Translations under genes and position numbers: made by a program
In this document: positions 26,846-34,771 of the stretch, piece by piece
How positions within the stretch are numbered: position 1 is the first letter of the stretch
Layout: each line of letters opens with the position of its first letter
The notes under the pieces: model-generated
The model's database searches: none
Told to the model about the DNA's origin: nothing
What the model saw: the letters and a program-made list of their open reading frames with translations, nothing else
Origin: Arthrobacter sp. DWC3
GTDB lineage: Bacteria; Actinomycetota; Actinomycetes; Actinomycetales; Micrococcaceae
DNA length: 64,000 nucleotides
Direction: 5' to 3'
NCBI RefSeq assembly: GCF_002929375.1
Contig: NZ_PJIP01000004.1
Coordinates: 124,001 to 188,000 of the forward strand

Positions 26846-27148
26846 TCAGCCCTCGCACTCGGTGCAGTACTTGTCGCCGTTCTTCTCGCGGGCGAGCTGG
26901 GTCCGGTGATGGACGAGGAAGCACGACATGCAGGTGAACTCGTCCTCCTGCACGGGGACCACCATCACCTGGAGTTCCTCGTCGAGGATCGCGCCGGGCA
27001 GGTCGAAGCCCTCGGCGGTATCGACGTCCTCGGTGTCGATGACGGCCGTCTGCGTCGTTGCGCTGCGCTGGGCCTGGATCGCGTCGAGCGACTCGTTGGC
27101 GGGCTGGTCCTCTTCGCGGACGCGCGGTGCGTCGTAGTCGGTTGCCAT
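26846..27148 (-). CDS. DUF4193 family zinc-ribbon-like protein
   Basis: A 100-residue protein matching the actinobacterial DUF4193 family. An acidic N-terminus (ATDYDAPRVREEDQPANESL) is followed by a C-terminal metal-binding part with two CxxC pairs, FTCMSCFLVHHRTQLA and YCTECEG, probably a zinc ribbon. The family is nearly universal in actinobacteria and sometimes linked to RNA polymerase or stress proteins, but its role is not established. AAGGATGAG serves as the ribosome site. It is divergent from the pnuC operon. Confidence 0.88.
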   Translation of the reverse strand: MATDYDAPRVREEDQPANESLDAIQAQRSATTQTAVIDTEDVDTAEGFDLPGAILDEELQVMVVPVQEDEFTCMSCFLVHHRTQLAREKNGDKYCTECEG

Positions 27149-27344
27149 GGCGGTGTCTCATCCTTCTGTTGTGGGGGAGTCGCAACAGGTTACATGCGCG
27201 GACGGGGAGCCCGTGACGCAGCATCGCCGTCCGCGGATCGCGCGGCGGGGTGTAACCTGCCCTCTTGCGCCGAAGGTCTACCGGCACATCGCGGGCCGAG
27301 CACGACGACGCCCAGGAGAGCTTCCCTTTCAGGAGGAACGCCGG

Positions 27345-27375
27345 TAGGCTGTTTATTGTCAGAATGACAATAAAC
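27345..27375 (+). promoter_or_regulatory. Operator palindrome (probable NrtR site) and promoter of the pnuC-nadR-nrtR operon
   Basis: GTTTATTGTCA (27351-27361) and TGACAATAAAC (27365-27375) are perfect inverted 11-bp arms around GAA. A TAGGCT -10 (27345-27350) sits directly before it, so a bound repressor would cover the transcription start. The pnuC ATG is 12 bp downstream. The third gene of the operon encodes an NrtR-type Nudix/winged-helix regulator, whose family autoregulates NAD salvage operons through palindromes of this size. The AT-rich site stands out from a 70 % GC background. Confidence 0.75.
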
Positions 27376-27387
27376 AGGGGATGGGCC

Positions 27388-28044
27388 ATGGACGCACTCT
27401 TGGACTGGATGAATACGCCGGCGGCAACCCTGCTGGGGGCACCCGTGAGCTGGATCGAAGTCGTCGGCTTCGTCACGGGAGCGGCCTGCGTCTACGGAGT
27501 GGCGCGGCAGCGGGCCTGGAACTGGCCCGTCGGCATCATCAACAACATCGCCTTCATGGTCCTGTTCCTCGGCGCCGGCCTCTACGGGGAGACGCTGCTC
27601 CAGGCCGTGTTCGCGGCGGTCGCCGTCTACGGCTGGTACAACTGGGTCCGCGGAGCGGAGGACACCGCGGCGAAGGGCGACCTGCCCATCCGGGACGCCG
27701 GCCGGACCGAGATCCTCGCGGGGGTCGGCGCCGTCGTCCTCGCGACCGTGGGGATCGCCGCGATCCTCACCCACGGCACCGACTCGCAGGTTCCGTGGCC
27801 GGACGCCTTCGTCCTCGCCGCCTCACTCCTGGCCACCTACGGGCAGGCCAGGAAGATCTTCCAGCATTGGTACCTCTGGATCCTGATCGACGTCGTCAGC
27901 GTCCCGCTCTACTTCTCCCGCGGCCTGAACCTCACGGCGATCCTCTACATCGGCTTCACCGCCCTGTGCGTCTACGGCCTCATCGACTGGAGGCGCACCC
28001 GCACCGCGGCACCGACCGCCGCCACCGAGAAGGTGCCGGCATGA
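27388..28044 (+). CDS. pnuC: Nicotinamide riboside transporter PnuC
   Basis: A 218-residue membrane protein with about seven hydrophobic helices. PnuC signatures are present: YGVARQRAWNWPVGIINNI, AVAVYGWYNWVRG, and KIFQHWYLWILIDVVSVPLY. It carries nicotinamide riboside into the cell by facilitated diffusion, driven by phosphorylation by NadR. The ATG at 27388 follows CAGGGGATGGG; ATG 27364 inside the palindrome is less likely. Its stop overlaps the nadR start (ATGA), giving tight coupling of transporter and kinase. Confidence 0.93.
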   Translation: MDALLDWMNTPAATLLGAPVSWIEVVGFVTGAACVYGVARQRAWNWPVGIINNIAFMVLFLGAGLYGETLLQAVFAAVAVYGWYNWVRGAEDTAAKGDLPIRDAGRTEILAGVGAVVLATVGIAAILTHGTDSQVPWPDAFVLAASLLATYGQARKIFQHWYLWILIDVVSVPLYFSRGLNLTAILYIGFTALCVYGLIDWRRTRTAAPTAATEKVPA

Positions 28045-29150
28045 CCCGCTTCCCGCAGGGCGTCATCATCGGCAAGTTCTACCCGCCCCACGCCGGCCAC
28101 CGACACCTCATCGCCACGGCCGCCGCGCAATCCGTGCGGCTCGCCGTCGTCGTCCTCGGCAACCGGTTCGAGACGCTCACCCTGGCCGACCGCGTGGAAT
28201 GGCTCGCCGACGAGTTCTCCGGCAGCGACGTGACCGTCCTCGGCATGCCCGACGACTGCCCCGTCGACTACCACTCCCGGGCCATCTGGAAGGCCCACGA
28301 CGAGGCACTGCGGATCGCCCTCAAGCTCAAGGGCATCACGACCGCCGACGCCGTGTTCAGCTCCGAGGGATACGGCGCCGAACTGGCCGACCGCCTGGGT
28401 GCCGCGCACCTCATGGTCGATGCCGCCCGGAGCACCTACCCGGTCAGCGGCACCCAATGCAGGGACGACCTCGCCGCTGCGTGGCGAAGCATCATCGGGC
28501 CCGCGCGGCAGGACATGGCCGTGCGCATCATCCTCGTCGGCGCCGAATCCACCGGCACCAGCACCCTGACGACCGCCCTGACCCAGCACTACCGGGGCCG
28601 CTACCCCGAACTCGTCGACGTGCCCGAATTCGGCCGCCAGTACACCTACGACACGTTCGCCGCCGCGCAGGCCGCGAACCCCGACGCCGTCCTCGCGGAT
28701 CTGGTATGGACCGCCGAGGACTTCGCCGTCATCGGCGAACGCCAGAACGAGATGGAGAACGACGCCGCGGCACGGTGCCCCGTCGTCATCGCCGACACGG
28801 ACAGCCTCGCCACGACCCTGTGGGAGAGGTACTACTTCGGCGAGGACAGCCACGGCTCCTACCGCGCCCTGACCCAGCTGCCCCGCCGGGATCTCTACCT
28901 CGTCACCGACCACGAGGGCGTCGCCTTCGAGGACGACGGGTGGCGCGAGGGAGAGCACCGCCGGGCCGAGATGACCGAATGGTTCAAGGAGGAACTCACA
29001 CGCGAAGGCCACTCCTGGATCCTGGTCTCCGGCACCCCGGCAGAACGCCTGGCCACGGCGACCGACATCATCGACCTCATCATCGCCCAGCGGGAGCACT
29101 TCACCTCACCGCCGTGGGCCACTCCGACCGTCCTGGCAGGAGTGGCATGA
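28041..29150 (+). CDS. nadR: NadR-type NMN adenylyltransferase / nicotinamide riboside kinase
   Basis: A 369-residue two-domain protein. Residues 1-160 form an NMN adenylyltransferase-like domain with GKFYPPHAGH (residues 11-20), and 160-360 a riboside-kinase P-loop domain. There is no N-terminal helix-turn-helix as in E. coli NadR. The P-loop reads GAESTGTST (167-175): the Walker A lysine position (173) is threonine, unlike the GKS/T of the enterobacterial and Haemophilus enzymes. Conservation elsewhere (DVPEFGRQYTYD, VIADTDSLATTLW) indicates a working gene. It should phosphorylate nicotinamide riboside and adenylate NMN to NAD. It overlaps pnuC and nrtR by ATGA. Confidence 0.88.
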   Translation: MTRFPQGVIIGKFYPPHAGHRHLIATAAAQSVRLAVVVLGNRFETLTLADRVEWLADEFSGSDVTVLGMPDDCPVDYHSRAIWKAHDEALRIALKLKGITTADAVFSSEGYGAELADRLGAAHLMVDAARSTYPVSGTQCRDDLAAAWRSIIGPARQDMAVRIILVGAESTGTSTLTTALTQHYRGRYPELVDVPEFGRQYTYDTFAAAQAANPDAVLADLVWTAEDFAVIGERQNEMENDAAARCPVVIADTDSLATTLWERYYFGEDSHGSYRALTQLPRRDLYLVTDHEGVAFEDDGWREGEHRRAEMTEWFKEELTREGHSWILVSGTPAERLATATDIIDLIIAQREHFTSPPWATPTVLAGVA

Positions 29151-29896
29151 GCACCGAGGAGGAACGGTTCCTCGCGGACTACTCACCGGCGGAATACTCC
29201 TCGGTGGCGCTGACGGTGGACCTGGTGGTGTTCGCCGTCACCGGCAGTACGCTGCACGCCGCGCTGGTCCGCCGCGGCGGCCACCCCTTCAGGGGAGCCC
29301 TCGCCCTGCCCGGCGGGTTCGTGCAGCCCGACGAGGACGCGCTGCACGCTGCGTGGCGGGAGCTCGAGGAGGAGACCGGGCTCGACCTCCGCGCCCACCG
29401 GGCCCACGTCGAGCAACTCGCCACCTACAGCTCACCGGAGCGCGACCCGCGGATGCGCGTCGTCTCCGTCGCCCACCTCGCGCTGCTCGCCACCGACGGC
29501 CGGACCCTTCCCGACCTCGACCCCGGCAGCGACGCCGCGTCGGCGCACTGGCATCCCGTCCACGAGGTGCTCGCCTCCGAGGACCTGGCCTTCGACCACC
29601 GGGACATCCTCGCGGACGCCGTCGAGCGCCTGGCGGGGAAGATCGAGTACACGCTGACCGCGGCGAAGCTCGTCCCCGAGGAGTTCGCCCTCTACCAGCT
29701 GCGCCACGTCTACGAGGCCGTCTGGAACACGGACAAGCTCGACGCCGGCAACTTCACCCGGAAGCTGACCGGTGCCCTGACCGACACCGGCCGGAAGATC
29801 ACCCGGTCCAAGGGCGCCCCGGCAGCCGTCTTCACCGTTAGGAACGAGTACCTCAGCCCGCCCATGACGCGACCCGCTGCGGTGACGAATCGATGA
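29147..29896 (+). CDS. nrtR: NrtR, Nudix-related transcriptional regulator of NAD metabolism
   Basis: A 249-residue protein. Residues 15-150 are a Nudix domain and 165-235 a winged-helix DNA-binding domain (LPEEFALYQLRHVYEAVWN-like region through FTRKLTGALTDTGRKI), the NrtR layout. The Nudix box (GFVQPDEDALHAAWRELEEE then TGL) is complete in all catalytic residues, whereas many NrtR proteins lose them; it may still hydrolyse ADP-ribose or NAD. NrtR repressors release DNA on binding ADP-ribose. It is the third gene of the operon, with the palindrome before pnuC as its probable operator. The ATG overlaps the nadR stop. Confidence 0.9.
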   Translation: MSTEEERFLADYSPAEYSSVALTVDLVVFAVTGSTLHAALVRRGGHPFRGALALPGGFVQPDEDALHAAWRELEEETGLDLRAHRAHVEQLATYSSPERDPRMRVVSVAHLALLATDGRTLPDLDPGSDAASAHWHPVHEVLASEDLAFDHRDILADAVERLAGKIEYTLTAAKLVPEEFALYQLRHVYEAVWNTDKLDAGNFTRKLTGALTDTGRKITRSKGAPAAVFTVRNEYLSPPMTRPAAVTNR

Positions 29897-30168
29897 CTCC
29901 CGAGGACCCGATCCCGTGGGCGTTCCGCGCGACCGCCTACTACCGGACCTCCCGGTGGCTGCGCCGCCGGCAGCGTGCCTTCCGCTACGACGTCCTCTGG
30001 CCGGACGGCAGCGTAGACCGCGACATCGACCTGGTGAAGGTCATGTACAGGCGAGCCCCGGCGGACTTCGAGGTCACCGAACGGGCCATGATGCGCCACA
30101 CACCCGACGTCGGGACCGGGCCGTGGATCCTCTACGCCTACGGCAGTCCCGTCGACGGCCCGGCATAG
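29893..30168 (+). CDS. Fourth gene of the NAD-salvage operon, unknown function
   Basis: A 91-residue soluble protein with a basic N-terminus (TAYYRTSRWLRRRQRAFRYD) and an acidic middle (PDGSVDRDIDLVKVMY). Its ATG overlaps the nrtR stop (ATGA), so it is translated with the NAD genes. The length and strong coupling argue for a real protein, but I recognise no domain. A role in NAD salvage or its regulation is guilt by association only. Confidence 0.6.
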   Translation: MTPEDPIPWAFRATAYYRTSRWLRRRQRAFRYDVLWPDGSVDRDIDLVKVMYRRAPADFEVTERAMMRHTPDVGTGPWILYAYGSPVDGPA

Positions 30169-30217
30169 ATGCCAGGAGGTCATCCGGAGGGTTCGGGGCG
30201 GGCCTGGGGCCGACGGG

Positions 30218-30847
30218 TCAGGATTCCCCTTTCGGGGGCGCCTCGTCGAGCAGCTCGCAGACGTCGGTGATGTCGCGGGCGGTGTTCTCGGTGACCTCCA
30301 CGGAGGTGGGCTCCGGTATCGTCAGGTCCTCCGGGAACTCGAGGTCGATCGATACCCGCCCCTCCTCGAAGTAGAGGAACTCCGGGACGCCCTCCCTGGC
30401 CAACACGTCCGCTTCGATGTCGCTGAGAGGCCAGAGGAGGGACGGTCCCTTCAGCGAGACGGAGACCTCCGTCCGGTCCGCCGAGATGCGCTCGGTGTAG
30501 GGCCCCGACACGTCGAGCTCGTCGACGAACGCGCCATCGGACTCACGGGTGAGGTCCACCGTGGTGTCGCCGCGGTACCTGATGACGGTGCTGCCGTCCT
30601 CCCGCACCCTCACCTTCCACTTCACCTCCTCGACATCGCCGGAGGTCAGGGTGACGGTCGAGTCGCAGGCGTCGATCTCGATGGGGTCGTAGTAGGCCGA
30701 TGGGACCGGCACGAATTCCCCATCCGTGTCCTGCGGCGGCCACCCCGGTGGCTCGTCGGTGGTCTCGGCTCCGGCAGGTGCGACGCCGGCGGTGAAGGTG
30801 AGTGCGAGCAGCAGGGGGAGATAGCGGAATGTCCTGGGGTCTTTCAC
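30218..30847 (-). CDS. Secreted protein, unknown function
   Basis: A 209-residue protein with a signal peptide (KDPRTFRYLPLLLALTFTAG, cleavage near AGA-ET at residue 27) and no further membrane segment. The mature part is acidic with beta-rich sequence (SDGAFVDELDVSGPYTERIS). Two cysteines (DACDST, DVCELL) could form a disulfide. GTG 30847 is chosen because GAGGAG sits 6 nt upstream; a longer frame begins at 30910. It follows the NAD operon in the opposite direction. No family is recognised. Confidence 0.65.
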   Translation of the reverse strand: MKDPRTFRYLPLLLALTFTAGVAPAGAETTDEPPGWPPQDTDGEFVPVPSAYYDPIEIDACDSTVTLTSGDVEEVKWKVRVREDGSTVIRYRGDTTVDLTRESDGAFVDELDVSGPYTERISADRTEVSVSLKGPSLLWPLSDIEADVLAREGVPEFLYFEEGRVSIDLEFPEDLTIPEPTSVEVTENTARDITDVCELLDEAPPKGES

Positions 30848-31074
30848 GATGGCTCCTCGGCCATGCGGGATCGCGCGCGCCCGGTCTCCCGTCTGATGAA
30901 TGGAATTCATTGCCTACGAGGCGACGAGACCGGTGGGGTGCCGCAAGTGTCGCCAGTCGATGACGACACGCGCAGCGTAGTCCCGCTCGCGACATCAGTC
31001 AACGATTCAGGGCGACGCCGTGGGGAGACCCTGTCACGGCGCCGACACCGCGGGCCGAGGCCGACGACGGCGTT

Positions 31075-31896
31075 TCAGGCGCGCTCTCGCCTGCCCCGGT
31101 GGAGCGTGTCGATCCTGTGCCCGGAGACCCTCCCGGCCGTGAGCGGCAGATCGTCGAGGGATCCGTGCGTCCCCTTCTGCCCGGGCAGGCCGACGACCCT
31201 CACGAGCCCGGCGAGGCACCCGATGATGACGACCGACAGGAGTGCGAGCAACGGCACGTTCGGCCCCTGGTTCGCGTCGCTGCGCTCGATGGCGACGGAC
31301 TCCGCGCTCGCCGTCGCTGACGGCGATGCCGAAGGACCGGCCGACGGCGACGGCGTGGCCGTCGGCGACGGTCCGGCGGGGCTCGTGGTCGCCGCGGGCA
31401 CCTCGGTGGGCTCCTCGGCAGGGACCTCCTCGGGCGGGAGCTCGGGGGCGAGGTCGGGAACGATACCGGGAGCGACCGGTGGGAGGATCGACGGCCCGAT
31501 CGGCTGGAACTGTTCGACCGGCGGGGCGGGGATCGGGGAGGGAGCAGGGGCGTCCGTGGAAGGCGCCGGCTCCGGTGCCGGCGGGGGCGCAGGGGCGGTG
31601 GTCGGCGGCGGAGTAGGCACCGGCGTGGGAACCGGGGCCGGGACGATGGGCGGTGTCACGGGCTCCTCCCCGGGCGGAGGCGGCGTCGAAGGGACCGGAG
31701 CCGGGGTCACGAGAGCCCGAGGCACCGAGGCGAGGGGAGGGGCCGGAGCCTGGGTGACCGGGCTCGGGGCGGCAGGTACCGGCGACGTGCTCGGCGGTGC
31801 CGGGGTGATCTCGGCCGCGGCCGCCGCCGGTACACCGAGGGTCAGGCCGGCAAGCACCGCGACGGCGGTCAGCGTCGACTTCAGCAGGTTGCTCAT
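31075..31896 (-). CDS. Proline-rich cell-wall-spanning protein
   Basis: A 273-residue protein with a signal peptide (SNLLKSTLTAVAVLAGLTLG, then AAAAAE), a long Pro/Ala/Thr/Ser-rich stretch (about 30-210, with runs like TPPPTTAPAPPPAPEP) and a C-terminal transmembrane helix (VPLLALLSVVIIGCLAGLV, about 218-240) with a basic cytoplasmic tail of about 30 residues. Such a layout spans the peptidoglycan. No sortase LPXTG motif is seen. Function is structural or adhesive at best guess. It stands alone, with a fair ribosome site. Confidence 0.7.
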   Translation of the reverse strand: MSNLLKSTLTAVAVLAGLTLGVPAAAAAEITPAPPSTSPVPAAPSPVTQAPAPPLASVPRALVTPAPVPSTPPPPGEEPVTPPIVPAPVPTPVPTPPPTTAPAPPPAPEPAPSTDAPAPSPIPAPPVEQFQPIGPSILPPVAPGIVPDLAPELPPEEVPAEEPTEVPAATTSPAGPSPTATPSPSAGPSASPSATASAESVAIERSDANQGPNVPLLALLSVVIIGCLAGLVRVVGLPGQKGTHGSLDDLPLTAGRVSGHRIDTLHRGRRERA

Positions 31897-32050
31897 GGTT
31901 CCCCCAGTCCGCGGGCCCGGTGCCCACCTCGGACAGCTTACAGTTCACGGGCACCGTCGACGCGGCCCACGGCAGTCTCCGTGGGGATGGCACGCCGGCA
32001 GGGGGTGCGGAAGCACGGCAGGATTCCGGGAGGAGGTGTTCGCCCGGCTT

Positions 32051-32914
32051 TCAGGTGAACACGGGGCGGCGCGAACTCGACGGGTCGACCACCGCGTCGG
32101 TGACGCGCAGCAGATCGAGCCTCGCTTCGTCCTCGGAGCCCGGCACCACGGTGTAGACGACCACCCGGAGATCGCTTCCCGGCACGGTGAGGACGTCGCA
32201 GTCGACACTGATCGGACCGACGGGGGTACCCGTGACGGTCTTGCGGCTGGAACGGTGCTCGGCGACCCGCGCTTCCGCCCAGCGCCGTTCGAACTCGGCC
32301 GACGCGGCCCGGAGTCCCGCGACCAGCCGCCCCAGTTCGGCGTCGTTCGGGTAGCGTCCCACCGCGGTGCGCAGATCGGCGGCCAGGTCGCTCGCGAAGT
32401 CGTCGGCGTGCTGGTCGTCGAAGTCCGTGCCCTCGTGCCCGGAGGTGAAATGACGCCACACGAGGTTCCGCTCGAGCCCGGTCAGCGCGGCGGGGTCCCC
32501 GTTGAGCGCGGCCCACAGCGGGTTCCACAGCAGGATGTCGTGCGCCGCACTGAAGACGGCCAGCGGGACGTCGCCCAGGCGATCGACGATCCGCCGGACG
32601 CCGGGCGAGATGTGCCGGGGCACCCGGCCCGACGGCGGAGCGGCGCCCGCGGCACGGTAGAGGTGGTCCCGCTCCCTGTCGGACAGGCGCAGGGCGACGG
32701 CGAGCGCGCCGAGCAGCTGCGGCGAGGGATGGGTGGCCCGCCCCTGCTCCAGCCGCACCACGTAGTCCACGCTGATGTTGGCGAGGGCGGCGAGTTCCTC
32801 GCGCCGGAGCCCGACGCTCCTCCGGCCGGTACCCGCGGGGAGCCCGACGTCCTGGGGTGTCAGCCGCTCACGCCAGGACCTGAGCACGCTGGCGAATTCG
32901 TTCTCGGTACTCAT
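32051..32914 (-). CDS. XRE-family regulator with MmyB-like ligand-binding domain
   Basis: A 287-residue regulator: N-terminal helix-turn-helix (residues 10-80, VGLRREELAALANISVDYVV) and a C-terminal MmyB-type PAS-like domain (from about residue 100, VFSAAHDILLWNPLWAALNG). This family usually represses a divergent oxidoreductase or transporter gene. Here the SDR gene starts 88 bp away on the other strand. The ATG 32914 follows AGGGAGGACGG. A TAGGAC -10 candidate on its strand lies beside a CCAAGG/CCTTGG palindrome, suggesting autoregulation too. Confidence 0.88.
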   Translation of the reverse strand: MSTENEFASVLRSWRERLTPQDVGLPAGTGRRSVGLRREELAALANISVDYVVRLEQGRATHPSPQLLGALAVALRLSDRERDHLYRAAGAAPPSGRVPRHISPGVRRIVDRLGDVPLAVFSAAHDILLWNPLWAALNGDPAALTGLERNLVWRHFTSGHEGTDFDDQHADDFASDLAADLRTAVGRYPNDAELGRLVAGLRAASAEFERRWAEARVAEHRSSRKTVTGTPVGPISVDCDVLTVPGSDLRVVVYTVVPGSEDEARLDLLRVTDAVVDPSSSRRPVFT

Positions 32915-32955
32915 GACGGTCCGTCCTCCCTGGCTGGTACTCCCGGTCCTACCGT

Positions 32956-32995
32956 CCAAGGGTGCCTTGGCGTGCCGACGAACGGGGCACAGGAT
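32956..32995 (+). promoter_or_regulatory. Divergent operator and leaderless SDR promoter
   Basis: CCAAGG (32956-32961) and CCTTGG (32965-32970) form a perfect palindrome with a GTG spacer. Its right arm overlaps a -35 TTGGCG (32967-32972), which is 17 bp from CAGGAT (32990-32995). The SDR ATG at 33002 is 6 nt further on, so the transcript is probably leaderless. Binding of the XRE regulator here would block the SDR promoter. Confidence 0.6.
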
Positions 32996-33001
32996 GAACT
33001 C

Positions 33002-33682
33002 ATGACAACAACACTAATCACCGGGGCCAACAAGAGCCTCGGCCTCGAGACAGCCCGCCGCCTGATCGACGCCGGCCACACGGTCTATGCGGGTATGCGC
33101 GACACGGCGAACGGCGACGCCGCCCGCGAGCTCGGCGCCCACGTCGTCGAACTCGACGTCCTGGACCAGGCGAGCGTCGACGCGGCGCTCGGTACCCTCC
33201 CGGCCCTCGACGTCCTGATCAACAACGCGGGCATCCTCGGCACCTCCTACGGCATCGACGACCTGACCCCCGAGGCCATGCAGGGCGTGCTCGACACCAA
33301 CGTGGTCGGCATCGTGCGGGTCACGCAGGCGGCACTGCCCCTGCTGCGGGCGTCGGAGCAGCCGGTCATCGTCAACGTGGCCTCGGGTGTCGGCTGGCCC
33401 CGCAGTCTGTCGACGGAGGGCTCGGACGAATTCCAGGTCCCGGTCATCCCCTACGCGGCGTCCAAGGCCGCGGTGATCGCGCTCACCGTGCAGTACGCGA
33501 AGAACCTGCCGGCGTTCCGGGTCAATGTCAGCGACCCCGGCTACACGGCGACGGATTTCAACGGCCACGGCGGGCACCAGACGGTGACGGAGGGGACGGA
33601 CGCCACGGTGGCCCTCGCTCTTCTCGGTGCCGACGGGCCGACCGGGGAATTCCACAACCGGTTCGGGCGGATCGCCTACTGA
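33002..33682 (+). CDS. Short-chain dehydrogenase/reductase
   Basis: A 226-residue classical SDR. The NAD(P) motif reads TGANKSLGLETA near residue 8, NNAGIL near 76, and the catalytic pair YAASK (Tyr-x3-Lys) near 155. A serine 13 residues before the Tyr fits the triad. Length is a little under the usual 240-250. It is divergent from an XRE/MmyB regulator, a standard arrangement for regulator-controlled SDR genes. The substrate is unknown. Confidence 0.88.
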   Translation: MTTTLITGANKSLGLETARRLIDAGHTVYAGMRDTANGDAARELGAHVVELDVLDQASVDAALGTLPALDVLINNAGILGTSYGIDDLTPEAMQGVLDTNVVGIVRVTQAALPLLRASEQPVIVNVASGVGWPRSLSTEGSDEFQVPVIPYAASKAAVIALTVQYAKNLPAFRVNVSDPGYTATDFNGHGGHQTVTEGTDATVALALLGADGPTGEFHNRFGRIAY

Positions 33683-33693
33683 GTCCGCCGGGG

Positions 33694-33723
33694 GCCGTGG
33701 ACGACGGGCCCGCCGTCCACGGC
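33694..33723 (+). terminator. Hairpin after the SDR gene
   Basis: GCCGTGGACG (33694-33703) pairs with CGTCCACGGC (33714-33723) around a 10-nt loop, 11 bases after the stop. No T-run follows. The remaining stretch to 34024 shows no gene, RNA or repeat I can support. Confidence 0.55.
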
Positions 33724-34024
33724 GGTCGGACGGACAGGACCGATGATTCCCGCGCCCCGGGTGAGTCCGTCCCGTACCGGTCCGGAGGGTCCGCCCCGGA
33801 CACCGCCGTGGCACCGGAATGGACGGGGCTCGTGACCGGGACGACAGGCTCCGCCGTCACCCGCAGGGCGGCAGCACCGCCCGAAACGTCTTCGACTCCT
33901 GGGTGACCCCTGCAACCTTCCCCTGGTGGGGCGGCAGCGAGATCCAGATGGCGCTCGGGTCCCTCGCGAGGGACCTGCTCCCGACGGCTTCGACCCACCG
34001 GTCGGGTCGCTGGCCCGGGGCAGG

Positions 34025-34636
34025 TCAGGAGCCGCTGATCCCTTCCAGCGGGTGCTGCGCGAGTTTCGCGGCGACTCCGCTCCGGACGATACGTCCGGCC
34101 GCGGTGGCGGGCTTGCGGTCCGCCTGGTCCGTCACGCTCGCCGTGAACTCCTCGCCGAGGGTGAGGCGGGGATGCGCGGCCAGGACCTCGCGCACGAAGG
34201 CGCGCGGGAGGACATCGGCCCGCGCACCGCTGATGTCGAGGCCCGTGGCGATCTCCAGCAGGTACCCCTCGAGGTCGGCCGCCGGATCCACGGAGGGCCA
34301 GTTGTGGCGGACGATCACCTCGAGTGCCCGGCGTCGTCGCTCGGGCGCCCAGCCGGCTCCGGCGGTCAGGGCGACGGCGACGTGCCCGCCCGCCTCCTCG
34401 TAGGACAGCGCCACGTTGTCGAAGGCCGGGACCAGCCCGATGTCGTGCAGCACGGCGGAGGTGTACAGCAGCTCGTGATCCACGCCGCGCCGGTCCTCGA
34501 TGCGCGCGAACGCCTCCGCCCAGAGCCACGACCGCACCACGTGGTTGAGGACGGCGGGAGAATGGTAGGAGGCGGCCAGTTCGAGTGCGGCCGAGGCTGC
34601 CGGGGTGTCGGGCGCTGTGAAGTCGTGCAGATGCAT
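34025..34636 (-). CDS. HD-domain phosphohydrolase-like protein
   Basis: A 203-residue HD protein. H..HD-type residues are seen in LNHVVRSWLWAEAFA and in the catalytic pair AVLHDIGLVPAF (His-Asp near residue 64-65), with a later histidine in IVRHNWPSVDP. Proteins of this size and fold are often nucleotidases or aldehyde-related hydrolases, for example the YedJ or cyanamide hydratase-like groups; the substrate is not known. The ATG overlaps nothing. It is divergent from the XRE regulator at 34772, with a 15-bp palindrome between. Confidence 0.83.
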   Translation of the reverse strand: MHLHDFTAPDTPAASAALELAASYHSPAVLNHVVRSWLWAEAFARIEDRRGVDHELLYTSAVLHDIGLVPAFDNVALSYEEAGGHVAVALTAGAGWAPERRRRALEVIVRHNWPSVDPAADLEGYLLEIATGLDISGARADVLPRAFVREVLAAHPRLTLGEEFTASVTDQADRKPATAAGRIVRSGVAAKLAQHPLEGISGS

Positions 34637-34653
34637 GGCGCCATCATTGCAGA

Positions 34654-34668
34654 GCCTGCCGGGCAGGC
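34654..34668. promoter_or_regulatory. Palindrome between HD-domain gene and XRE regulator
   Basis: GCCTGCC (34654-34660) and GGCAGGC (34662-34668) are perfect inverted 7-bp arms around a G, 18 bp upstream of the HD-gene start. It could be the operator of the adjacent MmyB-type regulator. In a GC-rich genome, chance palindromes of this kind occur, so this is only a candidate. Confidence 0.35.
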
Positions 34669-34771
34669 CCTCGTGTGCCGAGGGGTGGATCGCCGGGTCG
34701 TGGCGCAGGAGGGCGGCGTGGGGTAGGAACGAGGGGACGCCGGTGCGGAGCCGGCCGGAGGGAGAACCAGG

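Noticed and set aside
33724-34024. Possible gene between the SDR and HD-domain genes
   Set aside because: Open frames exist but none has a start signal, protein-like composition or recognisable motif.
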